A stretch of 59,557 nt of DNA from Bacillota bacterium. Its GTDB lineage: Bacteria; Bacillota; UBA4882; UBA8346. The notes beneath the pieces are model-generated. The model was not told where the DNA came from. It did not search any database and was given only the letters and a program-made list of their open reading frames with translations. Numbering within the stretch: the first letter of the stretch is position 1; every line of letters starts with the position of its first letter. Below, one piece after another: positions 42,897-52,055 of this stretch. The position numbers and the translations under genes were made by a program. The stretch lies in assembly GCA_023394955.1 (NCBI GenBank), contig JAEWZY010000052.1, positions 1 to 59,557 on the forward strand. The letters are read 5' to 3'.

Positions 42897-44495
42897 ATGA
42901 TGAAATTCAAATTGAAGACAAATTTTATGAAACTGTTTTCATTATTGTTGCTTTTCGTTACGGTTTTAGGTTTTATGAATACCAATCCAACCGTAATCAA
43001 CGCCAATACTAGATACGGGAGATTAACCGGGGTAAACTGGTTCGGATTCGAAACCGGAAATTATGTTGCCCATGGTTTATGGTCCAGGGATTATCAGTCA
43101 ATGCTTCAACAAATCAAAGACCTGAGATTTAACTGTATCAGAATTCCATGGTGTAACGAGATGATCGGGAAGACGCCTTCCAGTATCCAAATTAATGAAC
43201 ATGGCGTTGACGCGTACACTAAACAAACAGGCCTTAATTTGGATTTAGCCGGATTAGATTCATTACAAGTTTTGGACAAAATTATCGATCATGCCGCTAC
43301 ACTTGGATTATATATTATCCTGGATAATCATTCCCGGGCGGCTGACGGTTATATGAATGAAACATTATGGTATACCGACAGTTGCCCCGAGAGCAAATGG
43401 ATCAGTGATTGGCGCGCTTTGGTTACCCGCTACAAAGATAAACCAAATGTGATCGGCGCGGATTTAAATAATGAACCCCACGGCAACTTGGGGACAGGAA
43501 TGAAACCTCCCGCATCCTGGGGATATAATGTATCCGGATATGGCAATACCGACTGGAAAGCGGCGGTTGAAAGATGCGGCCAAGAAATATTAAAAGTCAA
43601 CCCCAACCTGCTAATTATAGTTGAAGGAGTGGAACAATCCCAGGATGGCGCCTGCTATTGGTGGGGAGGCAATCTTAAAGATGTAAAAAACCATCCGATT
43701 ACCGGCATTCCCTCGGACAACTTAGTTTATTCGCCTCACGAATATGGTTCCAACGTCCATAACCAAGCCTGGTTTTCCGACCCGCATTTTCCAGATAATA
43801 TGGCTGCAATCTGGGACGAGTATTTCTATTTCATAAAAAAACAAAATCTCGCCCCCCTGCTGTTCGGTGAATTTGGTATCACCGAAGCAGCCGCCGCCAA
43901 CCCGTTATCAATTGATTACCAATGGTTCACCACTTTTATGGATTATGTCGGAAAAGATTGTTCCTGGACCTTCTGGTGCATCAATCCCAACTCGGGGGAT
44001 ACAGGTGGAATTTTGAAGGATGACTGGGTGAGCGTGAATACCGCCAAGTATAACTTGATCAAACCCTACCTTGCCGGAAGCGCGGTTATTCCTACACCCA
44101 CCAATACTCCGGTAATAACGCCGACTCCCACTCCTGTCGCGACCCCAACGCCGACCAAAACACCGATTTCAGGCGATTATTCGGTTAGCTATACCGTTCA
44201 AAACGAATGGGGCAATGGAGCCACGATCGATATAACTATTAAAAACAATGGTTCAACAGCGATTAATGGCTGGACATTAGCTTGGACCTTCCCCGGAAAC
44301 CAGCAGATCACCAATCTGTGGAACGGCGGTTTCATCCAAAATGGAGCCTCAATATCGGTGACCGATGGTGGCTACAATGCTTATCTCCCGGCCAACGGGG
44401 GTACGGTTAATTTTGGTTTTAACCTCTCTTTTAACGGGTTGAATACTTCACCGACCGCTTTTATGCTAAATGGAAATCCCTGTTCCATAGATTAA
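42897..44495 (+). CDS. GH5 endoglucanase (subfamily 1-like) with CBM2
   Basis: 532 residues, secreted (signal about 1-37). The GH5 domain, about 40-410, aligns closely in memory with Acidothermus E1: GVNWFGFETGNYVAHGLWSRDY, acid Glu in DLNNEPHG, SYWWGG-like YWWGGNLKD, nucleophile Glu in LFGEFGIT, and CINPNSGDTGGILKDDW. Cuts internal beta-1,4-glucan bonds. Linker, then CBM2 lacking the first Cys. Two adjacent ATGs at 42897 and 42900 follow AAAGGAG; an upstream ORF extension to 42858 has no site. Confidence 0.92.
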   Translation: MMKFKLKTNFMKLFSLLLLFVTVLGFMNTNPTVINANTRYGRLTGVNWFGFETGNYVAHGLWSRDYQSMLQQIKDLRFNCIRIPWCNEMIGKTPSSIQINEHGVDAYTKQTGLNLDLAGLDSLQVLDKIIDHAATLGLYIILDNHSRAADGYMNETLWYTDSCPESKWISDWRALVTRYKDKPNVIGADLNNEPHGNLGTGMKPPASWGYNVSGYGNTDWKAAVERCGQEILKVNPNLLIIVEGVEQSQDGACYWWGGNLKDVKNHPITGIPSDNLVYSPHEYGSNVHNQAWFSDPHFPDNMAAIWDEYFYFIKKQNLAPLLFGEFGITEAAAANPLSIDYQWFTTFMDYVGKDCSWTFWCINPNSGDTGGILKDDWVSVNTAKYNLIKPYLAGSAVIPTPTNTPVITPTPTPVATPTPTKTPISGDYSVSYTVQNEWGNGATIDITIKNNGSTAINGWTLAWTFPGNQQITNLWNGGFIQNGASISVTDGGYNAYLPANGGTVNFGFNLSFNGLNTSPTAFMLNGNPCSID

Positions 44496-44544
44496 TTAGT
44501 CAATTATACTCAACCCCAAAAAAATAAAAAAGGAGGCTCAAAAA

Positions 44545-47259
44545 ATGAAAAGGCTATTACTATGGGTGAGCTTGCTTGGGCTCTTCACTCTCATGTTTAC
44601 CTGGATTCCATCCCTAGATCCGGTGGGAGCGGCCGAAGCCCAAGCTTACACTTGGAAACATGTAATGACCGGAGGCGGCGGCGGATATGTGCCGGGAATC
44701 GTCTTCAATACTAAAGAAAAAGACCTAATCTATGCCCGTACCGATATTGGCGGAGCTTACCGTTGGGATCCCGCCGCCAATAATTGGATCCAGTTATTGG
44801 GTTGGGTAGGCTTTGATGATTGGAACTGGACCGGAGTCGAGAGCATCGCCACCGATCCGGCGGATCCTAACCGCCTCTACCTTGCGGTGGGCACCTATAC
44901 CAATGACTGGACCTCAGCCAATGGCGCGATCCTACGCTCCACCGATCGGGGAAACACCTTTCAACGAACCGATCTCCCCTTTAAACTGGGCGGCAACATG
45001 CCCGGCCGCGGTATGGGCGAACGTTTAGCGATTGATCCCAACCGGAACAGCATTCTCTACCTTGGCGCCCGTAGTGGGAATGGTCTTTGGAGAAGCTCCG
45101 ATTATGGCGTAACCTGGTCCAAGGTGACCAGTTTCCCCAATCCCGGCAGTTACGTTCAAGATCCTAATCAACCCTACCTGGCCGACATTACCGGGGTAGT
45201 TTGGATTACTTTTGATCCCCGGACCGGTACCGCCGGCAATGGGACCCAAACTATCTATGTCGGAGTGGCCGATCAAGACAATTCGATTTACCGCAGCGCC
45301 GACGCCGGCGCCACCTGGGAAGCGGTTCCCGGCCAACCTACCGGCTTTCTGCCCCATCATGGCACCCTGGGTTCAAATGGACTGTTATACGTCTCCTATA
45401 GCGATACCCAAGGCCCCTATGACGGTTCTAAAGGCGATGTCTATAAGTTCGACACAGCGACCGGGATCTGGACGATGATCAGCCCGATTCCCTCCACCAG
45501 CAGCGACAACTACTTCGGCTACGGCGGTTTGGCGGTGGATGCCCAAAATCCCAACACCATTATGGTTGCCAGTTTGAACTCATGGTGGCCGGATGCCATT
45601 CTCTTCCGTAGTACCGACGCCGGGACCACCTGGACCCGGATCTGGGACTGGGCAAGTTATCCTTCACGTACCTTGCGTTATACCATGGATATCACGAACG
45701 CCCCCTGGTTGAACTTTGGCGACACCAACCCGGTCGATCCCGTTCCTGCGGTTAAACTAGGCTGGATGATCGGCGACTTGAATATCGACCCCTTCAACTC
45801 CGACCGGATGATGTATGGTACCGGCGCAACTATCTATAGCGCCGCCAATCTTACCAATTGGGACAAAGGCGGTACAATCTCCATCAAATCAATGGCGGTA
45901 GGGATTGAAGAAGCATCGGTCCAGGATTTAATCAGCCCGCCTTCCGGAGCCAATTTATATAGCGTGTTAGGGGATATCGGCGGCTTCCGCCATGACGATC
46001 TGACCAAATCGCCCGCAAAGATGTACTCCATCCCCTATGCCGGTACTTACAACAGTATCGACTATGCCGAACTCAATCCATCTTTTATGGTCCGGGTAGG
46101 CTATGGAGATCCTTCCGCCAATCCTCCCATCAGAAGTTCGGCTTTTACTTACGACGCTGGTTCAAGCTGGTTCGCCGGGAATAATGACATCAGCGGTCTC
46201 ACCGGCGGCGGTACAGTTGCGGCAGGGGCTGACGCCAGTGTGGTAGTATGGGCCCCCAAAGACGCCGCAGTCTCTTACTCACGGGATAACGGCAACTCGT
46301 GGGTCGCTTGCCAAGGAGCGCCCATTAACGCTCAAGTCCGTTCCGACCGGGTGAACCCTGAAAAATTCTATGCTTTCTCGGCCGGCAGGTTCTATGTGAG
46401 TACCGATGGCGGAGCCACTTTCTCCGTCACGGCCGCCACCGGGCTACCTTCCGCCGGGCAATTCAAGGCCATGCCCGGACGCGAAGGTGATATTTGGCTG
46501 GCAGGCAGCGACGGTATGTATCATTCGACCGATTCCGGAATAACTTTCACCAAACTACTCAATGTCCAGGCGGCTGATACCGTAGGATTCGGAAAGGCCG
46601 CTCCCGGAAAGAGTTATATGGCCATTTATACCTGTGCCAAGATTGACAATATTCGCGGTATCTTCCGGTCCGACGACGCCGGAGAGTCCTGGTTCCGGAT
46701 CAACGACGACCTGCACCAGTATGGATGCACCAACTCCTGCATTACCGGAGACCCGAGGATCTATGGACGTGTATATGTCGGCACCAACGGGTTCGGCATC
46801 GTTTATGGCGAACCTTCGGGTTCAATCCCGACACCAACTGCAACTCCAGTAGTAACACCAACGCCTACCCCGACTCCGACCTTGACTCCGACTCCTACTC
46901 CCACGATCACACCGACGCCAACACCGGTTTCCGACGCCGATTATCTAGTAAATTATGTTATCAATAGCGACTGGGGTAGCGGAGCAACGATCAGCGTAAC
47001 AATTCAAAACAACAGTTCAACGCCGATCAATGGTTGGAACCTGACCTGGACCTTCCCAGGCAATCAGCGTATCGACCATCTTTGGAACGGTAGCCACACC
47101 CAGAATGGGGTCTCCGTATCGGCGCAAGACGCCGGCTACAATGCCACCATCTCCGCAAACGGCGGTAAAGTAAGCTTCGGATTCAATCTGAGCTATAGCG
47201 GTTCCAATCAGAAACCAACCGAGTTCTCTTTAAACGGCGCACCCTGTGAGGTTCTTTAA
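44545..47259 (+). CDS. GH74 xyloglucanase with CBM2
   Basis: 904 residues, secreted (signal about 1-32). GH74 twin seven-bladed propellers, about 33-765: start YTWKHVMTGGGGGYVPGIVFN, YARTDIGGAYRWD, NWTGVESIATDP, many sialidase-like STDxGxTF repeats, and the end YVGTNGFGIVYG. Cleaves xyloglucan backbone (or related glucan). Linker about 768-800, CBM2 802-904 lacking the first Cys. AAAGGAGG precedes the ATG. GC content and Asp/Gly/Pro richness are higher than in the flanking genes. Confidence 0.94.
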   Translation: MKRLLLWVSLLGLFTLMFTWIPSLDPVGAAEAQAYTWKHVMTGGGGGYVPGIVFNTKEKDLIYARTDIGGAYRWDPAANNWIQLLGWVGFDDWNWTGVESIATDPADPNRLYLAVGTYTNDWTSANGAILRSTDRGNTFQRTDLPFKLGGNMPGRGMGERLAIDPNRNSILYLGARSGNGLWRSSDYGVTWSKVTSFPNPGSYVQDPNQPYLADITGVVWITFDPRTGTAGNGTQTIYVGVADQDNSIYRSADAGATWEAVPGQPTGFLPHHGTLGSNGLLYVSYSDTQGPYDGSKGDVYKFDTATGIWTMISPIPSTSSDNYFGYGGLAVDAQNPNTIMVASLNSWWPDAILFRSTDAGTTWTRIWDWASYPSRTLRYTMDITNAPWLNFGDTNPVDPVPAVKLGWMIGDLNIDPFNSDRMMYGTGATIYSAANLTNWDKGGTISIKSMAVGIEEASVQDLISPPSGANLYSVLGDIGGFRHDDLTKSPAKMYSIPYAGTYNSIDYAELNPSFMVRVGYGDPSANPPIRSSAFTYDAGSSWFAGNNDISGLTGGGTVAAGADASVVVWAPKDAAVSYSRDNGNSWVACQGAPINAQVRSDRVNPEKFYAFSAGRFYVSTDGGATFSVTAATGLPSAGQFKAMPGREGDIWLAGSDGMYHSTDSGITFTKLLNVQAADTVGFGKAAPGKSYMAIYTCAKIDNIRGIFRSDDAGESWFRINDDLHQYGCTNSCITGDPRIYGRVYVGTNGFGIVYGEPSGSIPTPTATPVVTPTPTPTPTLTPTPTPTITPTPTPVSDADYLVNYVINSDWGSGATISVTIQNNSSTPINGWNLTWTFPGNQRIDHLWNGSHTQNGVSVSAQDAGYNATISANGGKVSFGFNLSYSGSNQKPTEFSLNGAPCEVL

Positions 47260-47335
47260 ATAACGGGTAAAAGACGGGAGATTCGTTAATAAAAACTGAG
47301 TTAACAGTAAGGAAAACTAATAAGGAGAGATTCAA

Positions 47336-48757
47336 ATGAACTTAACTCTTAAGAAACGTTTGATACCTGGATTATTAGCATTAATCATCCTCAGCTCCAT
47401 CTTGATCATGAGCGCCAGTAATACTCAGGTTTGGGGAGCTGAAAGTCCGGTCAATGCCTATGGCCAATTACAGGTAATCGGTAACAAGATCTGCGATAAC
47501 TCCGGCGATCCGGTGGCGCTGCGCGGGATGTCATTGTTCTGGAGTAACTGGGACCCTGGTTTTTACAATCGTAATGTGGTCCAGTGGTTACGCGACGACT
47601 GGAAGTGCGCGGTAGTCCGGGCCGCTATGGGTATCGAACCGGTCGGCGCTTATCTTAGTAATCCGGAAAGCCAGAAGCAGAAGGTAACGGCAGTAGTTGA
47701 CGCGGCCATTGAGTTAGGGATGTATGTGATCATTGATTGGCATGATCATAATGCTCATAACCATACCCAACAGGCCAAGGAGTTTTTTGCGGCTATGGCG
47801 CAGAAGTATGGTAGTTATCCTAATGTGATTTATGAAATCTATAATGAGCCGGAGAGCGTCGGTTGGTCTACTATTAAGGCTTATGCCGAAGAAGTAATCG
47901 CCGTTATTCGCCAATATGATCCGGACAATATCATCATTGTGGGAACGCCGAACTGGTCCCAGTATGTTGATATGGCCGCCGATGACCCCATTGAAAGGTC
48001 CAATGTGGTATACACCTTACATTTTTATGCGGCGACTCACAAACAATGGCTGCGGGACAAAGCGACCTATGCTCTGAACAAAGGGATTGCGCTATTCGTT
48101 TCCGAATGGGGGACCAGCGAGGCAACAGGGACCGGAACTTTGGACTATGCCGAGTCCGATACTTGGATCGATTTTATGCTCAATCATAATTTATCCTGGT
48201 GTAACTGGTCAATCATCACCAAAGATGAAACTTCGGCTGCATTATTATCAGGAGCCGGTACCAACGGTGGATGGGACAGCTCAGTGATCTCCACATCCGG
48301 AAAATATGTCCGGGAAAAATTGATCACTCTGAATGATATAACCCCGAGTCCCAGTCCTACTCCAAGTCCCAGCCCTAGTCCCAGCCCGACCCTTAGCCCA
48401 AGCCCTACTCCGACCCCAACCTCCGGTACCGGTTGCGCGGTATCATATCTTGTTCAAAACGATTGGGGCAGTGGCGCGACAGTCACTATTACGATTAAGA
48501 ACAATGGGACTAGCGTTATTAACGGTTGGGAACTTAAGTTTAGCTTCCCGGGAAATCAACAGATTACTAACCTGTGGTCCGCCAAACACTCCCAAAGCGG
48601 CGCTGCCGTAACGGTGACCAACGAGTCCTGGAATGGCTCCATCCCGCCCGGCGGGACGGTAAGCTTTGGATTTAACCTTAGTTATAGCGGCGCCAATGGC
48701 AAACCGTCCGAGTTTACCTTAAATGGCGCTACCTGTACAACATATGGATCAAGTTGA
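47336..48757 (+). CDS. GH5 endoglucanase (subfamily 2-like) with CBM2
   Basis: 473 residues, secreted (signal about 1-36). GH5 domain about 38-330 of the Bacillus Cel5A type: YGQLQVIGNKICDNSGDPVALRGMSLFWSN, VIIDWHDH, acid Glu in YEIYNEPE, nucleophile Glu in FVSEWGTSEATG, and WCNWSI. Short Pro/Ser linker instead of the Pro/Thr ones, then a CBM2 with both Cys and the NESWN variant shared with the next gene. AAGGAGAG precedes the ATG. Confidence 0.93.
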   Translation: MNLTLKKRLIPGLLALIILSSILIMSASNTQVWGAESPVNAYGQLQVIGNKICDNSGDPVALRGMSLFWSNWDPGFYNRNVVQWLRDDWKCAVVRAAMGIEPVGAYLSNPESQKQKVTAVVDAAIELGMYVIIDWHDHNAHNHTQQAKEFFAAMAQKYGSYPNVIYEIYNEPESVGWSTIKAYAEEVIAVIRQYDPDNIIIVGTPNWSQYVDMAADDPIERSNVVYTLHFYAATHKQWLRDKATYALNKGIALFVSEWGTSEATGTGTLDYAESDTWIDFMLNHNLSWCNWSIITKDETSAALLSGAGTNGGWDSSVISTSGKYVREKLITLNDITPSPSPTPSPSPSPSPTLSPSPTPTPTSGTGCAVSYLVQNDWGSGATVTITIKNNGTSVINGWELKFSFPGNQQITNLWSAKHSQSGAAVTVTNESWNGSIPPGGTVSFGFNLSYSGANGKPSEFTLNGATCTTYGSS

Positions 48758-48786
48758 TTAAAATTCAAAAAGGAGGTTCTTTTAGG

Positions 48787-50616
48787 ATGAAAAAGTCGCT
48801 ATTATTGTTTGGACTTTTACTCTCGGCCATCATCGGTTGCGCTTTGGCCTCAATTCATTTTCAAGCTACGGCAACGGATAATTATCCCGGTTTTAGAGTG
48901 GAAGGACGGTTTCTGTACGATAAATATGGCGAAAAAGTAATCTTGGTCGGTGTCAACAAAATGATAATTTGGATGGATATCGACGGTTTACCGAGCTTTC
49001 CGGAGATCGCCAAGACCGGCGCTAATTGTGTCCGGATCGTCTGGACTTCCGACGGCGCGGCTGAGCAGCTTGATACCGCCATCTATAACTGCCGGGCCAA
49101 CTCGATAATCCCAATGGTGGAACATCACGGCGCCACCGGTGTTTGGAATGACTTACAAAAATGCGTTGACTATTGGACCCGGGACGATGTTGTGGCAGTG
49201 ATTAAAAAACACCAGGAGTATCTGCTGATCAATATCGCCAATGAATGCGGCGACGCTAATGTTTCCGCTAGTGATTTCCGGGCTAAATATACTGCCGCGG
49301 TCCGGCAAATGCGGGATGCCGGAATCCATGTGCCGTTGATTATTGACGGCTCCGACTGGGGTAAGAATATCAATATCCTGCAGTCGGAAGGACCGGCGTT
49401 GCTTAGCGCCGATCCGGATCATAATCTGATGTTTTCGGTGCATATGTGGTGGCCACAGATGTGGGGCTATTCGGAACAGACTGTAATCAACGAAATCGCG
49501 GAATCGGTCAATATGGAACTGCCTTTAATAGTAGGCGAGTTCGGAGCGCTCTGGGAAGAATCTCCCCAGGGGCAGATTCCTTACCGGACGATCTTAGAAC
49601 AATGTTACTTAAACCAAATCGGCTGGTTAGCCTGGTCATGGGGGCCCGGTAATAATCCCCAGACTTTTTTGGACATGACTGAGGACTCGACCTTCGCTAC
49701 TTTACATTCCTGGGGGTTGGCAGTGGCGGTAACGGATCAATACAGTATCAAAAATACCGCTGTCCGCCCCGAATGGTTGCTGGAACCGCTGCCCCCATTA
49801 CCGACGCCGACACCGTTGCCAACCGGAAATCTGGCCGAAGGCAAACCGGTTACCGTATCATCAGTTGAAAGCGACTCCTATCCCGGCGCCAATGCGGTGG
49901 ATGGTAATCTGGACACCCGTTGGGCTTCGGCGAGCTCCGACCCTCAACACCTGACGATTGATCTGGGCCAAGTTTATGAATTTAACCAAGTGATCCTCTG
50001 TTGGGAGGCTGCTTACGGCAGACAATATAAAATTCAAGTCTCTAACGATGGAAATAGTTGGGCCGATCTTTACACCGAGTATAACGGGGACGGCGGTACC
50101 GACATTCTCACCGTCAACGGCAATGGCCGCTATGTCCGGATCTACGGTATGCAACGGTATAACTCGGAATGGGGCTATTCATTATGGGAAATCGGAATCT
50201 ACAATTCCGGTAGTGTCGAACCGACACCGACACCCACAGCGACGGCGACTCCAACCCCTACTCCAACCACAAGCCCTACTCCGACCCCAACCTCCGGCGC
50301 CGGTTGCCGGGTATCATATACTATTCAAAACGATTGGGGTAGTGGCGGAACAGTCAATATTACGATCACAAACAACGGCGCAGATGGGATTGACGGTTGG
50401 GAACTTAAGTTTAACTTCCCCGGGAATCAACAGATTACCAATCTTTGGTGCGGTAAATACACTCAGAACGGTCCTGCTGTAACTGTCACCAACGAGTCCT
50501 GGAATAGTTCGATCCCACCCAACGCCGCGGTGAACTTTGGGTTTAATATTAACTACAGCGGGACCAACGCTGAACCGGACAGTTTTACTATTAACGGAGA
50601 GCCGGCATCCTTTTAA
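48787..50616 (+). CDS. GH5 beta-mannanase (subfamily 8-like) with CBM32 and CBM2
   Basis: 609 residues, secreted. GH5 domain about 32-330, resembling alkaliphilic Bacillus mannanases: acid Glu in INIANECGD, LIIDGSDWGKN, MFSVHMWW, nucleophile Glu in IVGEFGALWE, and LAWSWGPGN. Then an F5/8-type C (CBM32-like) module about 345-480 (AVDGNLDTRWAS, YEFNQVILCWE), a Pro/Thr linker, and CBM2 lacking the last Cys. The signal region contains IIGC, a possible lipobox, so it could be a lipoprotein. The ATG at 48787 has AAAGGAGG ten bases upstream. Confidence 0.9.
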   Translation: MKKSLLLFGLLLSAIIGCALASIHFQATATDNYPGFRVEGRFLYDKYGEKVILVGVNKMIIWMDIDGLPSFPEIAKTGANCVRIVWTSDGAAEQLDTAIYNCRANSIIPMVEHHGATGVWNDLQKCVDYWTRDDVVAVIKKHQEYLLINIANECGDANVSASDFRAKYTAAVRQMRDAGIHVPLIIDGSDWGKNINILQSEGPALLSADPDHNLMFSVHMWWPQMWGYSEQTVINEIAESVNMELPLIVGEFGALWEESPQGQIPYRTILEQCYLNQIGWLAWSWGPGNNPQTFLDMTEDSTFATLHSWGLAVAVTDQYSIKNTAVRPEWLLEPLPPLPTPTPLPTGNLAEGKPVTVSSVESDSYPGANAVDGNLDTRWASASSDPQHLTIDLGQVYEFNQVILCWEAAYGRQYKIQVSNDGNSWADLYTEYNGDGGTDILTVNGNGRYVRIYGMQRYNSEWGYSLWEIGIYNSGSVEPTPTPTATATPTPTPTTSPTPTPTSGAGCRVSYTIQNDWGSGGTVNITITNNGADGIDGWELKFNFPGNQQITNLWCGKYTQNGPAVTVTNESWNSSIPPNAAVNFGFNINYSGTNAEPDSFTINGEPASF

Positions 50617-50734
50617 GCGGAGTAATTATGGGGCGCCTCCATCCGTTTTTCACCCTGAAGTATAGCTCACCGGAGGTTATCTCCATCAGATTGATAGCGA
50701 ATAATTGCCAATTACCGGTCTGCTCCGGTAAAAA

Positions 50735-50758
50735 CTAAAGAGCCTTTCGGCTCTTTAG
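50735..50758 (+). terminator. Bidirectional terminator ending the cellulase cluster
   Basis: Perfect 10-bp stem CTAAAGAGCC/GGCTCTTTAG with a TTTC loop. T-rich on the plus side (CATTTTTAAG) and minus side (TTTTTACC). It serves both the cluster and the leftward gene at 50782. Confidence 0.92.
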
Positions 50759-50781
50759 CATTTTTAAGAATATTTTTTACT

Positions 50782-51426
50782 TTAAACTGTCAAACAAGGT
50801 ATGCCGTCATTAGGATCGTTTTTCCCTGTTTCAGCTTCATTCACCCAAGCATCAAGCTTTTCCATGATTAAGTTGTAAGTGTCCTTGCAGATCTCCGGCA
50901 GTTCCTCGCCAAATTCAATTCCGGCCGCTTCGAATCCAGCGTCGATTGCCTTTTTTAAAAGATCAACCTTACTTTTGTCACCGCCGGAGATTGCCTTGGC
51001 AAAGTCCACAATCCGGTCGCTAACCTTTCCGGCGCTCAGATCCCCGCCTTCCTCAAGCATGGCTTGAGCTTCCTCTTGGGCTATTTCATCGACGGTTACA
51101 TCTTTGAGAGCATCCGGTATAATTTCACTAATTTCCCGGAATTCCAATCCCTGACGTTTCAACAATGCCGTGACGATTTGCTTTAAATGGGAAAGGATAT
51201 TTTCGCTTTCATCCTTTAACTGCTGGATCGTCTTTTGATCCACTTTGGGTTCGTCATAGGTTACTTTCTGCTCCAGCGTATATTTTACGTAGCTGTCTTT
51301 TTCCTCATGAAGCAGGGTGTTTTTTCGAACATTTCTTCCCTGTTGGTAGTCCACTTTAGCTTCCGTGACTTTGGACTTGATTGAACGGTAAGAAATGTCC
51401 AGTTTTCCAGCCTTCATAACATCCAT
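50782..51426 (-). CDS. Hypothetical helical protein
   Basis: 214 residues, no signal peptide or membrane segment, acidic, mostly helical by eye. The C-terminal 70 residues (VDLLKKAIDAGFEAAGIEFGEELPEICKDTYNLIMEKLDAWV) look like a small conserved helical domain I have seen in uncharacterised proteins, but I cannot name the family. The middle part (QQLKDESENILSHLKQIVTALLKRQ) may form a coiled coil. AGGAGGT eight bases before the ATG. It stands alone, ended by the terminator at 50735, with the 21-bp repeat field upstream. Confidence 0.75.
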   Translation of the reverse strand: MDVMKAGKLDISYRSIKSKVTEAKVDYQQGRNVRKNTLLHEEKDSYVKYTLEQKVTYDEPKVDQKTIQQLKDESENILSHLKQIVTALLKRQGLEFREISEIIPDALKDVTVDEIAQEEAQAMLEEGGDLSAGKVSDRIVDFAKAISGGDKSKVDLLKKAIDAGFEAAGIEFGEELPEICKDTYNLIMEKLDAWVNEAETGKNDPNDGIPCLTV

Positions 51427-51485
51427 GTTATTCGACCTCCTAAAAATATTACTACATATTATATCGGTAACCGGATGAGTTTCTT

Positions 51486-51999
51486 GACCGGCTTTTTGGA
51501 GTTGATCAACTGCCGGAACGGAGGTTGGAACAGCTCACAGGAAGTCCGGGACTGCCCGCGCGGAGTTCAAAACCCCATGTTTGGAGCCGGAGACCGCTTG
51601 TTTGAAGTCCGGAACTCCCCGTTGTTTTAGTTTTGAACTGCCAATCATCAGTTCGGAACCGCTCGTTTGGAGTTGGGAACAGCCGGCGCGGAGTCAGAGA
51701 CTGCCTTTTAGAAGTTTAAGAAACGGGATTCGAAGGTTAAAGCTCCGAGTTCCCAGGTCGAAGCTCCGAACTCCCAGGTCAAAGCTTCGGTTTCGGAGGT
51801 CAAAGCTCCGAACTCCCAGGTCAAAGCTTCGGTTTCGAAGGTCAAAGCTCCGAACTCCCGGGTCGAAGCTCCGGTTTCGAAGGTCAAAGCTCCGAGTTCC
51901 CAGGTCGAAGCTCCGGTTCCGGAGGTCAAAGCTCCGAGTTCCCAGGTCGAAGCTCCGGTTCCGGAGGTTAAAGCTCCGAACTCCCGGGTCGGCGAGAAC
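51486..51999. repeat. Field of 21-bp tandem repeats
   Basis: About 12 well-conserved units (near 51728-51990) with cores such as AGGTCAAAGCTCCG, alternating AACTCCC and GTTTCGG halves, preceded by about 11 increasingly degenerate units back to about 51486. Because the period is a multiple of three, long frames stay open on both strands (for example 51581-52027 and 52017-51694), but none has a ribosome site or recognisable protein. The 629-base gap between the unknown gene and hsdR holds nothing else clear. Confidence 0.85.
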
Positions 52000-52055
52000 C
52001 GTAGTTGGGCTAATCAATTTCTCTTGACTATAAATAAACCAAGTAATTTAATTTT

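Noticed and set aside
51486..51999. CRISPR array
   Set aside because: Units are contiguous with no unique spacers, the period is 21 bp, and no cas genes are present.
51581..52027. 148-residue basic repeat protein across the 21-bp array
   Set aside because: The frame is open only because the repeat period is a multiple of three; similar frames exist on the other strand, and there is no ribosome site or composition like neighbouring genes.
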